From: an uncultured Roseivirga sp.
Lineage (GTDB): Bacteria; Bacteroidota; Bacteroidia; Cytophagales; Cyclobacteriaceae
Assembly: GCA_947493005.1 (NCBI GenBank)
Contig: CANLOY010000001.1
Coordinates: 62,001-126,000, forward strand
Direction: 5' to 3'
Length of the DNA stretch: 64,000 nucleotides
In this document: piece by piece, positions 7,780 through 14,884 of the stretch
Layout: each line of letters opens with the position of its first letter
Position numbering within the stretch: the first letter of the stretch is position 1
Program-made: the position numbers and the translations under genes
The notes under the pieces: generated by a model
Database searches by the model: none
Told to the model about the DNA's origin: nothing
The model's input: only the letters and a program-made list of their open reading frames with translations

Positions 7780-9255
7780 ATGAAAACTTTTAAAACAGCT
7801 CTCCTTCTAGTCTTACTCCTTTCCTTCTCATGTTCAAACAATGAGAAGGTCGAATTCATTATTCTTCAATTAAATGATGTCTATGAAATTGCTCCGCTTG
7901 AGGGTGGTAAGGTAGCTGGTATGGCAAGGGTGGCTTCACTTAGAAAAGATCTGCTTAAAGAAAACCCCAATGTCATAACGACTCTATCAGGAGATTTTGT
8001 CAGTCCCTCACTTATAGGTACTCTGAAATACCAAGGTGAGAAAATTGCGGGTAAGCATATGGTCGAAGTTATGAATGCATTGGGTGTTGATTATGCGGTT
8101 CCGGGAAATCATGAGTATGATATAAAGGAAGATGAGCACCTAAAAAGAATAGCAGAGTCAGATTTTCAATGGACTACCACAAATTGCTTTCACAGGGTGA
8201 ATGGTGAGCTAGTTTCCTGGGAACAAAACGGTAAACCTTTTCCTGATCACATAATGCATACAATAAACGGGGTGGATATAGCTTTTTTCGGTTCGACAGT
8301 TCCATTTACCAAAAAAGACTACGTTGGCTATACCGACATATACCAATCCGTAAAAGCTGTGTATAATAAGATTAAGGATGAAGCTGAAATGGTCATTGGA
8401 ATCACTCACCTGGAAGAAGACATGGATGATTCTTTGGCCACATATTTTGTTCCTGAACTTGATCTGATACTTGGAGGGCACGATCACTCCAACATGAAAT
8501 TCCAGTTTGGTAATACTATTATGACTAAAGCTGATGCCAATGCTAAAACTGTCTATGTACACAGAATTAGCTATGATAAAAAGACTGGTAAAACGAGTAT
8601 TAAATCAGAATTGGTAAGTATAGATGATTCCATTTCTGAAGATGCTGAAGTTAAAAAGGTCGTTGATAAATGGGTAAACATTGCCAATGAGAGCATGGCC
8701 TCAATGGGTTATACTCCAGATAAAGTTGTGATGACAACTTCAGACACCCTTGATGGCAGAGAAAGTAGTATTCGCTACAAGCCCACTAACTATCCGATTT
8801 TAACCGCGAAATCATTCTTGTTTGCAGCCCCCGAAGCAGATTTGGCAGTATTCAATAGTGGATCAATCAGGCTGGATGACCAGTTAACTGGAACAATCAC
8901 AGAGTATGATATTTTAAGATCCTTCCCATTTGGGGGTGGTATCTCTTTGGTTGACTTGAAAGGTGATGTGATAGAACGAATACTTGAAACGGGAACGGTT
9001 ACCAATGTGGGCATTGGTGGTTACCTCCAATTAGCAAATGTTGAAAAAAGAGGCGATGGCTGGTATGTAAAAGATATAAAACTATCTAAGATCAAAACGT
9101 ACAAAGTGGCCATTCCTGATTTTGTTATGGGGGGTGGAGAAAAGAACCTTGAATTCATTGGTGATTATCAAAGTCAAGCTACATCCCCTAATAAATTTGG
9201 TGATATTAAAAATGATGTAAGGGATATCATAATAGCTTATTTCAGATCAAAATAG
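7780..9255 (+). CDS. 5'-nucleotidase/UshA-type metallophosphoesterase lipoprotein
   Basis: The 491-residue protein has a lipoprotein signal (lipobox FSC, Cys18), an N-terminal calcineurin-like domain and a C-terminal 5'-nucleotidase domain (about 300-470). Metal-site motifs are NDVYE (32-36), GDF (71-73), GNHEYD (109-114), GITH (207-210) and GGHDH (232-236). Enzymes of this kind hydrolyse nucleotides or cyclic phosphodiesters outside the cytoplasm. The first motif usually reads D-x-H; here Tyr replaces the His, as in a recognised subgroup, which may change metal use. It is transcribed divergently from padR and followed after 24 bases by a VOC protein. Confidence 0.88.
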   Translation: MKTFKTALLLVLLLSFSCSNNEKVEFIILQLNDVYEIAPLEGGKVAGMARVASLRKDLLKENPNVITTLSGDFVSPSLIGTLKYQGEKIAGKHMVEVMNALGVDYAVPGNHEYDIKEDEHLKRIAESDFQWTTTNCFHRVNGELVSWEQNGKPFPDHIMHTINGVDIAFFGSTVPFTKKDYVGYTDIYQSVKAVYNKIKDEAEMVIGITHLEEDMDDSLATYFVPELDLILGGHDHSNMKFQFGNTIMTKADANAKTVYVHRISYDKKTGKTSIKSELVSIDDSISEDAEVKKVVDKWVNIANESMASMGYTPDKVVMTTSDTLDGRESSIRYKPTNYPILTAKSFLFAAPEADLAVFNSGSIRLDDQLTGTITEYDILRSFPFGGGISLVDLKGDVIERILETGTVTNVGIGGYLQLANVEKRGDGWYVKDIKLSKIKTYKVAIPDFVMGGGEKNLEFIGDYQSQATSPNKFGDIKNDVRDIIIAYFRSK

Positions 9256-9279
9256 CAGCCTTCACCGTATATTAGTGCT

Positions 9280-9654
9280 ATGACCACAGTCAAGGACAAA
9301 CAATTATCTCATTTTGCCGCTGTATTTCCAGTCGAAAATGTTGATGAAACAATAAGCTGGTATACTGAAAAACTGGGCTTCAAAGTGGATTTTACCTGGG
9401 AAGATCCGATAACCTACGCTGTTATGAGTAGAGACGGTGTGAAAATTCACTTTTCTAAAAAGGAGGATCAGTTTCAACCTTCTTCTACCCATACATCACT
9501 CTATATTTTTGTATTCAATGTAGACGAAATCTTTGAAGAGTTTAAAGCAAAAAGCTTGGTCAAAGGAAATCTCACAAATGCAGAATACGGTATGCGAGAT
9601 TTTGATATTACAGACCTGAACGGTTTCAGATTAACTTTTGGTCAATCATCTTAA
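9280..9654 (+). CDS. VOC-superfamily (glyoxalase/bleomycin resistance-like) protein
   Basis: A 124-residue single VOC unit with paired beta-alpha-beta-beta-beta modules: FPVENVDETISWYTEKLGF at the start and a C-terminal FDITDLNGFRLTFGQ in which the usual metal-binding Glu is not obvious. Members are glyoxalases, dioxygenases or drug-binding proteins; this short form is most often a binding protein. It is probably co-transcribed with the nucleotidase gene (24-base gap). No substrate can be assigned. Confidence 0.8.
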   Translation: MTTVKDKQLSHFAAVFPVENVDETISWYTEKLGFKVDFTWEDPITYAVMSRDGVKIHFSKKEDQFQPSSTHTSLYIFVFNVDEIFEEFKAKSLVKGNLTNAEYGMRDFDITDLNGFRLTFGQSS

Positions 9655-9682
9655 CTCAACCAGTACATTTACATATTCTCCT

Positions 9683-10579
9683 TTAGAACAAGTTTACCTG
9701 AGCGCCTTGTTGGGCAGGTATATGTAAATCATAACCAAGTTCTTCATTGAGTCTTTTGATTATGTACGCTGACAATAAAGGTGAAGCCTTTTCAAGGTTC
9801 TGATGAACAAAGAAATAAATGTCCTCTATCCCACCAATCTTGATCCAGCTCTTAATTCTATCGAACCAATCATCTAACCTGGTATAGTCACTTTCATGAT
9901 TGGCACCTACATACCTAATAAAAGCAGAAGGTGTTGTAAGTCGCATATGGAGTAAATCTCTTCTTCCTGCAGTGTCAGTAATTATATTGGCAACATTATG
10001 CTTTTCCAGCAGGCCATAGAATCGTTCTGAAACTTCAGGGTCATTCAACCAGTCCATATGTCTTACCTCAACTGAAAGAGGTATGCCCTTTGGAAAATCC
10101 TCCAAAAACCTCTGAAGCCTATCCCAGTTTTTAGGAGCAAAGTTGTTATGCAACTGTAGAAATACAACCCCTAATTTATCTCCCAGACCAGCCAAACTGT
10201 GACAAAACTCTTCGGTGTACCTTCCAACATCCTCATTCAGTCTTTTCATATGACTGATCATCTGATTAACCTTAGGAAAAAACTTAAAGTCCTCAGGTGT
10301 TTTATCACGCCAGTTTTCAAATTGCTCGGTACTATAGAAATTGTAAAAAGTAGCGTTTAGCTCAATACTATTAAACTGAGTGGCATAGTAGGTCAGTTCA
10401 TCTTTTGTCCCTCTGGGGTAAAACCCTTTAAGGTCGGTGCGATTCCATTTGGCACATCCAACATAAATATTCGGTTTTCCTTTGTAACCAGAAGACTTTA
10501 GCACTTTCTCCGTATCAGTATGATCTTTTGGCAAAGCAAAATCAACAAGTTCTGGGTTGGTAACACTTCCGAATTTCAT
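9683..10579 (-). CDS. DUF72-family protein (YecE-like)
   Basis: The 298-residue protein has the DUF72 TIM-barrel hallmarks: IYVGCAKWNRTDLKGFYP near residue 38, then YATQFNSIELNATFY, KVNQMISHMKRL, FLQLHNNFAPKNW and VEVRHMDW. The function of DUF72 is not established, although the fold suggests a sugar- or nucleic-acid-related enzyme. The gene is preceded by a leader-like region (10632-10748) with a short ORF and a terminator, so expression may be set by premature termination. Confidence 0.88.
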   Translation of the reverse strand: MKFGSVTNPELVDFALPKDHTDTEKVLKSSGYKGKPNIYVGCAKWNRTDLKGFYPRGTKDELTYYATQFNSIELNATFYNFYSTEQFENWRDKTPEDFKFFPKVNQMISHMKRLNEDVGRYTEEFCHSLAGLGDKLGVVFLQLHNNFAPKNWDRLQRFLEDFPKGIPLSVEVRHMDWLNDPEVSERFYGLLEKHNVANIITDTAGRRDLLHMRLTTPSAFIRYVGANHESDYTRLDDWFDRIKSWIKIGGIEDIYFFVHQNLEKASPLLSAYIIKRLNEELGYDLHIPAQQGAQVNLF

Positions 10580-10631
10580 GGCTTCTATTTAATGGCAATC
10601 TAATGTAATCATTAGCCCAATAGATGAAAAC

Positions 10632-10659
10632 AAAAAAAGTCCCAACATATATTGGGACT
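10632..10659 (-). terminator. Rho-independent terminator in the leader of the DUF72 gene
   Basis: On the minus strand a perfect 8-bp stem AGTCCCAA/TTGGGACT with a 6-base loop is followed by seven T residues. No minus-strand protein gene of ordinary size lies upstream, so it ends either a small RNA or the leader of DUF72. Confidence 0.75.
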
Positions 10660-10687
10660 GCAAGCAAAGAGTTAGGTTTCATCCTTT

Positions 10688-10729
10688 TTAACGATAGCTC
10701 TTAGGATGAGTCCAAACTATCGGTTTCAT
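10688..10729 (-). CDS. Candidate 13-residue leader peptide
   Basis: The frame ATG...TAA encodes MKPIVWTHPKSYR. It begins about 12 bases after a full-match -7 box (10741-10748) and ends 29 bases before the terminator stem. Within it, TTTGGACT (10709-10716) can pair with the 5' arm AGTCCCAA of the terminator except for one bulged C, as expected for an antiterminator. TCATCCT in the ORF can also pair with AGGATGA just after the stop. This is the layout of a transcription attenuator. Translation is unproven, and a frame this short can arise by chance. Confidence 0.35.
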   Translation of the reverse strand: MKPIVWTHPKSYR

Positions 10730-10740
10730 TAAATTCAAAC

Positions 10741-10748
10741 CAAAACTA
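10741..10748 (-). promoter_or_regulatory. Probable promoter -7 box of the DUF72 leader or small RNA
   Basis: Minus-strand TAGTTTTG matches TAnnTTTG in full. At the expected -33 distance the sequence is TTTT rather than TTTG, so the promoter may be weak or regulated. Confidence 0.45.
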
Positions 10749-10802
10749 AATAGTGGTTTCACTTAAAAAAATTATTTTCGAACAATCTTCTAAAAAATTT
10801 AG

Positions 10803-11543
10803 GTGCTGAAAAAGCTATTCCAATACATCTATACCGGTTGGTCGGGAATTATGTTTATCATTCCCATGATCATATTCACGCCATTTATGGTGATACCTAT
10901 TCTGATTTCCAGACGGTTAGATTTTATCACCTTCTTTTTTATCAGGGCATGGGTATACATGTTTGGTATTACCACAGGGATATGGTTTACAGGCCACAAC
11001 AAAAAACTTGTTGATACTAAGAAATCTCACATTTTCGTAATCAACCATACCTCCTTTTTAGATGCCTGTGCTATTCCTATAGCCATTCCATCCACATTGG
11101 TTGGATTAGGTAAAAAAGAGCTCTCTAAAATTCCCATTTTCGGTTGGGTAACCAGTCGTTTCGCCATTTGGATCGACCGTTCAAATCCAGAAAGCAGAAA
11201 AGAAGGGAGTAAAAAAATGAAGGCACTGCTTAAAGGTGGCACTTCTGTGTTGGTGGCACCAGAAGGAACAAGAAATAATACTGATGAAGTCTTATTACCA
11301 TTTAGGTATGGTCCATTCAGATTAGCCATTGAATCACAAATTCCAATAACACCTGTTGTAATTCATAATGCTGCCAAATTAATGAAACGCGGAAGTCTGT
11401 TACTTAAGCCTGGTGTTGTGCATTCATACATTCTGCCAGAAGTATCAGTTGAAGGTATGACAGAAGATCATTTAGAATCACTTACACAGAACGTATTCAA
11501 AATGATGAAGAATAAGATTGAAGAGCTGAACCAAAGCACTTAA
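10803..11543 (+). CDS. plsC: 1-acyl-sn-glycerol-3-phosphate acyltransferase (PlsC-like)
   Basis: The 246-residue protein has one or two N-terminal membrane segments (about 12-35 and 42-62) and the acyltransferase motifs NHTSFLD (81-87, the HX4D catalytic pair), IWIDR (about 122-126) and PEGTRNN (153-159). It would acylate lysophosphatidic acid to phosphatidic acid at the inner membrane in phospholipid synthesis. The start is a GTG, as no in-frame ATG precedes the first conserved residues. It is followed after 55 bases by a lipoprotein gene. The symbol is by family and paralogues elsewhere are possible. Confidence 0.85.
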   Translation: MLKKLFQYIYTGWSGIMFIIPMIIFTPFMVIPILISRRLDFITFFFIRAWVYMFGITTGIWFTGHNKKLVDTKKSHIFVINHTSFLDACAIPIAIPSTLVGLGKKELSKIPIFGWVTSRFAIWIDRSNPESRKEGSKKMKALLKGGTSVLVAPEGTRNNTDEVLLPFRYGPFRLAIESQIPITPVVIHNAAKLMKRGSLLLKPGVVHSYILPEVSVEGMTEDHLESLTQNVFKMMKNKIEELNQST

Positions 11544-11598
11544 TTTTGTTTGGCATAATTTTTTCAATAGGCACTATAGAAACCAAACATTAAAGCTT

Positions 11599-12747
11599 AT
11601 GAACACTTTCTACAAAACAATCTTACTGGGGTTCATGGCAGTGACTGTTGCCTCATGTGCAACAGGTAAAAATGCCTTTGATAAGGGAAATTATGAAACA
11701 GCACTTGACCGTGCTGTTAAAAGACTGCAGGCAAACCCAAATAACAAAAAGGCACAAGATGTATTAATCGATGGTTATCAGGTAGCCTCAACTTTTCATT
11801 TGAACAGAATCAAACAATTCAAAAGAAGTAATGACACCTTCAAATGGGAAAGTATTTATGGTGAATACTCTAAACTGAACAGCTACTATAATGATATACA
11901 AAGATGTCCGTCATGTATGTCGTTGGTTTCTCCGCAGGAATACAGTGCTGAACAGGAAGAAGCGGCCAATAATGCTGCACAAGTTCAGCTTGATTTGGGC
12001 AAAGAAGCCTTAGCACTCAATACAATCGAAACTGGTCGACAGGCTTATGGCTATTTCAATCGTGCCCTACGATATAATGGCAACATTGCTGGCATAGACA
12101 CATTATTAACCCAGGCACGACAAGTGGGTACTGTAAGGGTGCTGGTGGAACCTATTCCAATACATTCAAGAAGTTTGCAGTTAACAAACGAATACTTTGA
12201 GAATAAAATGCTGGAATACCTGGATTACTTTAGCCAGGACAAGTTTGTGTACTTCTTTACTCAGGAAGAATCTCAACAAAGAGAGTTTCAGCCTGATCAT
12301 ATTCTATCCTTAGAGTTTGACAATTTTATTCTGGGACAAGCCAGAATTGTGTCTAAAACTATTGAGGTGAAAAGAGACAGCGTTGTGGTAGGACAGTTTA
12401 CCGATAAAGAGGGTGAAAAGCATGATGTATATGGAACTGTTAAAGCTGACTTCACCAAAAATTCAAAAACATTACGTTCAGTAGGTTTATTAAATTTTGA
12501 GATAAGAGATGCTTATAGCAACAAAGTACTAACACAACGCAAATTGAGAAGTGAAGATATCTGGCAACACGATTGGGCCTCGTTTAATGGAGACGAGCGT
12601 GCCCTGAATAAAGATGAAATCAGAATGTCGAAGAACAAGGAATTGCCACCTCCAAGCCCTCAGGATCTGTTTATTAGTTTTATAGATCGGGTTTATGGAC
12701 AGGTAGAAGGAAATGTCCGGCAGTTCTACAGAAATACAAGAATGTAA
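11599..12747 (+). CDS. Lipoprotein of unknown function with an N-terminal TPR-like segment
   Basis: The 382-residue protein has a lipobox VASC (Cys20). The mature N-terminus FDKGNYETALDRAVKRLQANPNN is TPR-like, followed by helical stretches to about residue 190, a pair CPSC (about 103-106) and a beta-rich C-terminal half. I do not recognise a named domain, but proteins of this build are widespread in Cytophagales as outer-membrane-associated lipoproteins. It ends in a clear terminator. Confidence 0.8.
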   Translation: MNTFYKTILLGFMAVTVASCATGKNAFDKGNYETALDRAVKRLQANPNNKKAQDVLIDGYQVASTFHLNRIKQFKRSNDTFKWESIYGEYSKLNSYYNDIQRCPSCMSLVSPQEYSAEQEEAANNAAQVQLDLGKEALALNTIETGRQAYGYFNRALRYNGNIAGIDTLLTQARQVGTVRVLVEPIPIHSRSLQLTNEYFENKMLEYLDYFSQDKFVYFFTQEESQQREFQPDHILSLEFDNFILGQARIVSKTIEVKRDSVVVGQFTDKEGEKHDVYGTVKADFTKNSKTLRSVGLLNFEIRDAYSNKVLTQRKLRSEDIWQHDWASFNGDERALNKDEIRMSKNKELPPPSPQDLFISFIDRVYGQVEGNVRQFYRNTRM

Positions 12748-12749
12748 CA

Positions 12750-12775
12750 AAAGCCTCGGTTGTCCGGGGCTTTTT
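12750..12775 (+). terminator. Rho-independent terminator
   Basis: AAAGCCTCGG pairs with CCGGGGCTTT (one G-U pair) around the loop TTGT, followed by T residues. Confidence 0.8.
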
Positions 12776-12846
12776 CTTTATCAGAAGTAGCCTGAAAAAT
12801 GCTTTCCATCCCAGGTCTGTCGAGGGAATATTATCAGAAGCAGAGG

Positions 12847-12865
12847 TTCTTCGACAAGCTCAGAA
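12847..12865. repeat. Short interspersed repeat fragment
   Basis: The sequence TTCTTCGACAAGCTCAGAA resembles intergenic repeats common in Bacteroidota chromosomes. It sits in the 180-base gap 12776-12958, in which I see no gene. Confidence 0.35.
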
Positions 12866-12958
12866 TAAAAAGACTACTGGCATTTCGTCTGCTCAGTAGG
12901 TTTCATAGCTCTATTATAAAACCCTACAATTCAGTATCTTTCATCAAAGCATCTGATT

Positions 12959-13969
12959 ATGAACAAGTTGTTTTCATTACTTTTTCTACTCTCTCTCTCC
13001 TTGAGTATTAACAGCTGTGTCGAATACGAGAATAAGGATGAAAGAAAAAAAAGGGAATCTGAGATTCAAGAAAAAGTGTCTTGGGAAATTGATAACAGTA
13101 TCGACTCCAAAGTAATTAATAGCGATTTGGTAGCCGGAAAAATGACTATTGATGTGGGGATTTATTTTCCATCCAACCTGGATAAGGCTTTTAAAAAAGT
13201 AACACTCGATAAAATGATAGAGAGTTTTAAGGCTGCAAAAGAAATCTACAAACCCACAGATGTGCAACTCAATTTGCTTTGGGTAAAGACTGGAAAAGTG
13301 AACCCATCATTCTTTTCTATTCAAGCCAATGAAACTCCCGGAATACCCCGAACCGAATATGTCAATATGTATCAGCACATGCAGCGACATCCTGCTGTTT
13401 TAACCAAACATGCCAAGGCTGCCTTTGAACACATTGTGGAGCCTGACAAAGACAATCACAGGACAATCTACCTAATAGTTCTTCAGGAAGTATTTTATCC
13501 ATTTCTGGATGTATCGGAGGGTAGAAACTGGATGATCAAATCTGTGAGAACAGGCGGCATGTCTTTTCCTACTTATTCTTATTTGGAAAATCTGCCTAAC
13601 AGATTCAGAGGAGTTATGACCATTACCAACCTGAGTCGCCCTGATAGATTCAGAAGAACTATCGCTCATGAAATAGGCCATAAAGCAATGAATGTAAGTC
13701 ATGAATATATGGAACAGGATCCGGAAAACGAAGTTTTTGCCGAAGGTGGCCTGATGCTCTATGGACAGGGGGAAGATATCCCTTCTGGAGAAAAAGGGCG
13801 ATGGCATTTAGAACGTCTTCACTTATCTCCTTTCATTTATAGAATGAGTGCCGATGGCATTAAACAATGGAACCTGGACTATAAAGAAGGGGGACATTAT
13901 TACGACCCAATCTATGGCAAAAAGATAATTCACTTTAGCAGCAAACCACCCATTAACGAAAATTGGTGA
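12959..13969 (+). CDS. Putative zinc metalloprotease lipoprotein
   Basis: The 336-residue protein is a lipoprotein (lipobox NSC, Cys20). It carries HEIGH at residues 237-241 in the context TIAHEIGHKAMNVSHEY, with a further His at 248 that could be the third zinc ligand. The zincin spacing HExxHx6H differs by one residue from classical metzincins. The rest has no domain I recognise. It probably acts at the outer membrane. The next gene starts 47 bases after the stop. Confidence 0.72.
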   Translation: MNKLFSLLFLLSLSLSINSCVEYENKDERKKRESEIQEKVSWEIDNSIDSKVINSDLVAGKMTIDVGIYFPSNLDKAFKKVTLDKMIESFKAAKEIYKPTDVQLNLLWVKTGKVNPSFFSIQANETPGIPRTEYVNMYQHMQRHPAVLTKHAKAAFEHIVEPDKDNHRTIYLIVLQEVFYPFLDVSEGRNWMIKSVRTGGMSFPTYSYLENLPNRFRGVMTITNLSRPDRFRRTIAHEIGHKAMNVSHEYMEQDPENEVFAEGGLMLYGQGEDIPSGEKGRWHLERLHLSPFIYRMSADGIKQWNLDYKEGGHYYDPIYGKKIIHFSSKPPINENW

Positions 13970-14016
13970 TTTTCAAATCAATTTGGGTAGTTAACGGGTT
14001 ATACATAAAATATGTT

Positions 14017-14787
14017 ATGACTCTCTCCAAATCACGTTTTTTGGCAGTTCTCAATGCACTCGTTCTGGCTTTGGTCATTTATTGGAATTACTACGCTAAT
14101 GCGCAAGGCATCAACGAAAATTCTGTTGGATCTTTAAGCGACCAATATGATAGCCTCTTTACACCTGCAGGTTATGCCTTTTCCATTTGGGGTTTAATCT
14201 ATGTTGCTCTAATTATCAATGCCATCTATCAAATCAGTTGTGCTTTTGGCTACAGAGACTCCACATTTCTTGAAAAAGCAGGTCCTTTTCTTATCATAGC
14301 TAACCTGGCAAATGGATTATGGATATGGCTTTGGCTTACTGAAAGAACGGGAGCAAGTGTAATTGCCATGCTGGTTATTCTTATCTCCCTTATAATAGTG
14401 CTCCTGAAACTCAGGATTGGAAATAGTAAAGTTACAAAGTCTCAAAAAAAATGGATTTGGTGGCCTATCTCACTATATATTGGTTGGATTACAGTTGCTA
14501 TGGTTGCCAATATATCTGCCTATTTAGCTAAGATCCAATGGCAATCCGGACCGAACGAGCAATACTGGGCCATATCAATGATGGTTACAGCAACCCTCAT
14601 TTATGGGTTTGTATTGTTGAAAAGAGGAATGATCACCTTTTCTTTGGTAGGCGCCTGGGCACTAATGGCCATTGCAATAAGACATTGGAATGTTCAAGCT
14701 AATCTTCAATGGACAGCTTATAGCTGTACTATCGTTTTAATCCTTCTTGCTTTTCGAACCTTTAGAATCACATTAAAGTCACATTAG
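14017..14787 (+). CDS. TspO/MBR-related membrane protein
   Basis: I place the start at the ATG at 14017, giving 256 residues; a longer frame from 13963 would overlap the preceding gene. The sequence LFTPAGYAFSIWGLIYVAL near the N-terminus is the family hallmark, and about seven Trp-rich membrane segments follow. TspO-like proteins bind porphyrins or tetrapyrroles, while this longer tryptophan-rich branch is uncharacterised. The function is inferred from the family only. Confidence 0.75.
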   Translation: MTLSKSRFLAVLNALVLALVIYWNYYANAQGINENSVGSLSDQYDSLFTPAGYAFSIWGLIYVALIINAIYQISCAFGYRDSTFLEKAGPFLIIANLANGLWIWLWLTERTGASVIAMLVILISLIIVLLKLRIGNSKVTKSQKKWIWWPISLYIGWITVAMVANISAYLAKIQWQSGPNEQYWAISMMVTATLIYGFVLLKRGMITFSLVGAWALMAIAIRHWNVQANLQWTAYSCTIVLILLAFRTFRITLKSH

Positions 14788-14884
14788 CAATTTTCTTTTT
14801 ATTTGTGCCTTTTTGATATATTTCTCGTTCACTTTATGCCATAAAGTCTTTCAGACAAAGGCGTAGCATATCAACTCTTTACCT

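Noticed and set aside
12781-12958. Plus-strand frame 12799-13011 before the zincin gene
   Set aside because: Short, overlaps the start of the zincin gene in another frame, and covers repeat-like sequence; not a credible gene.
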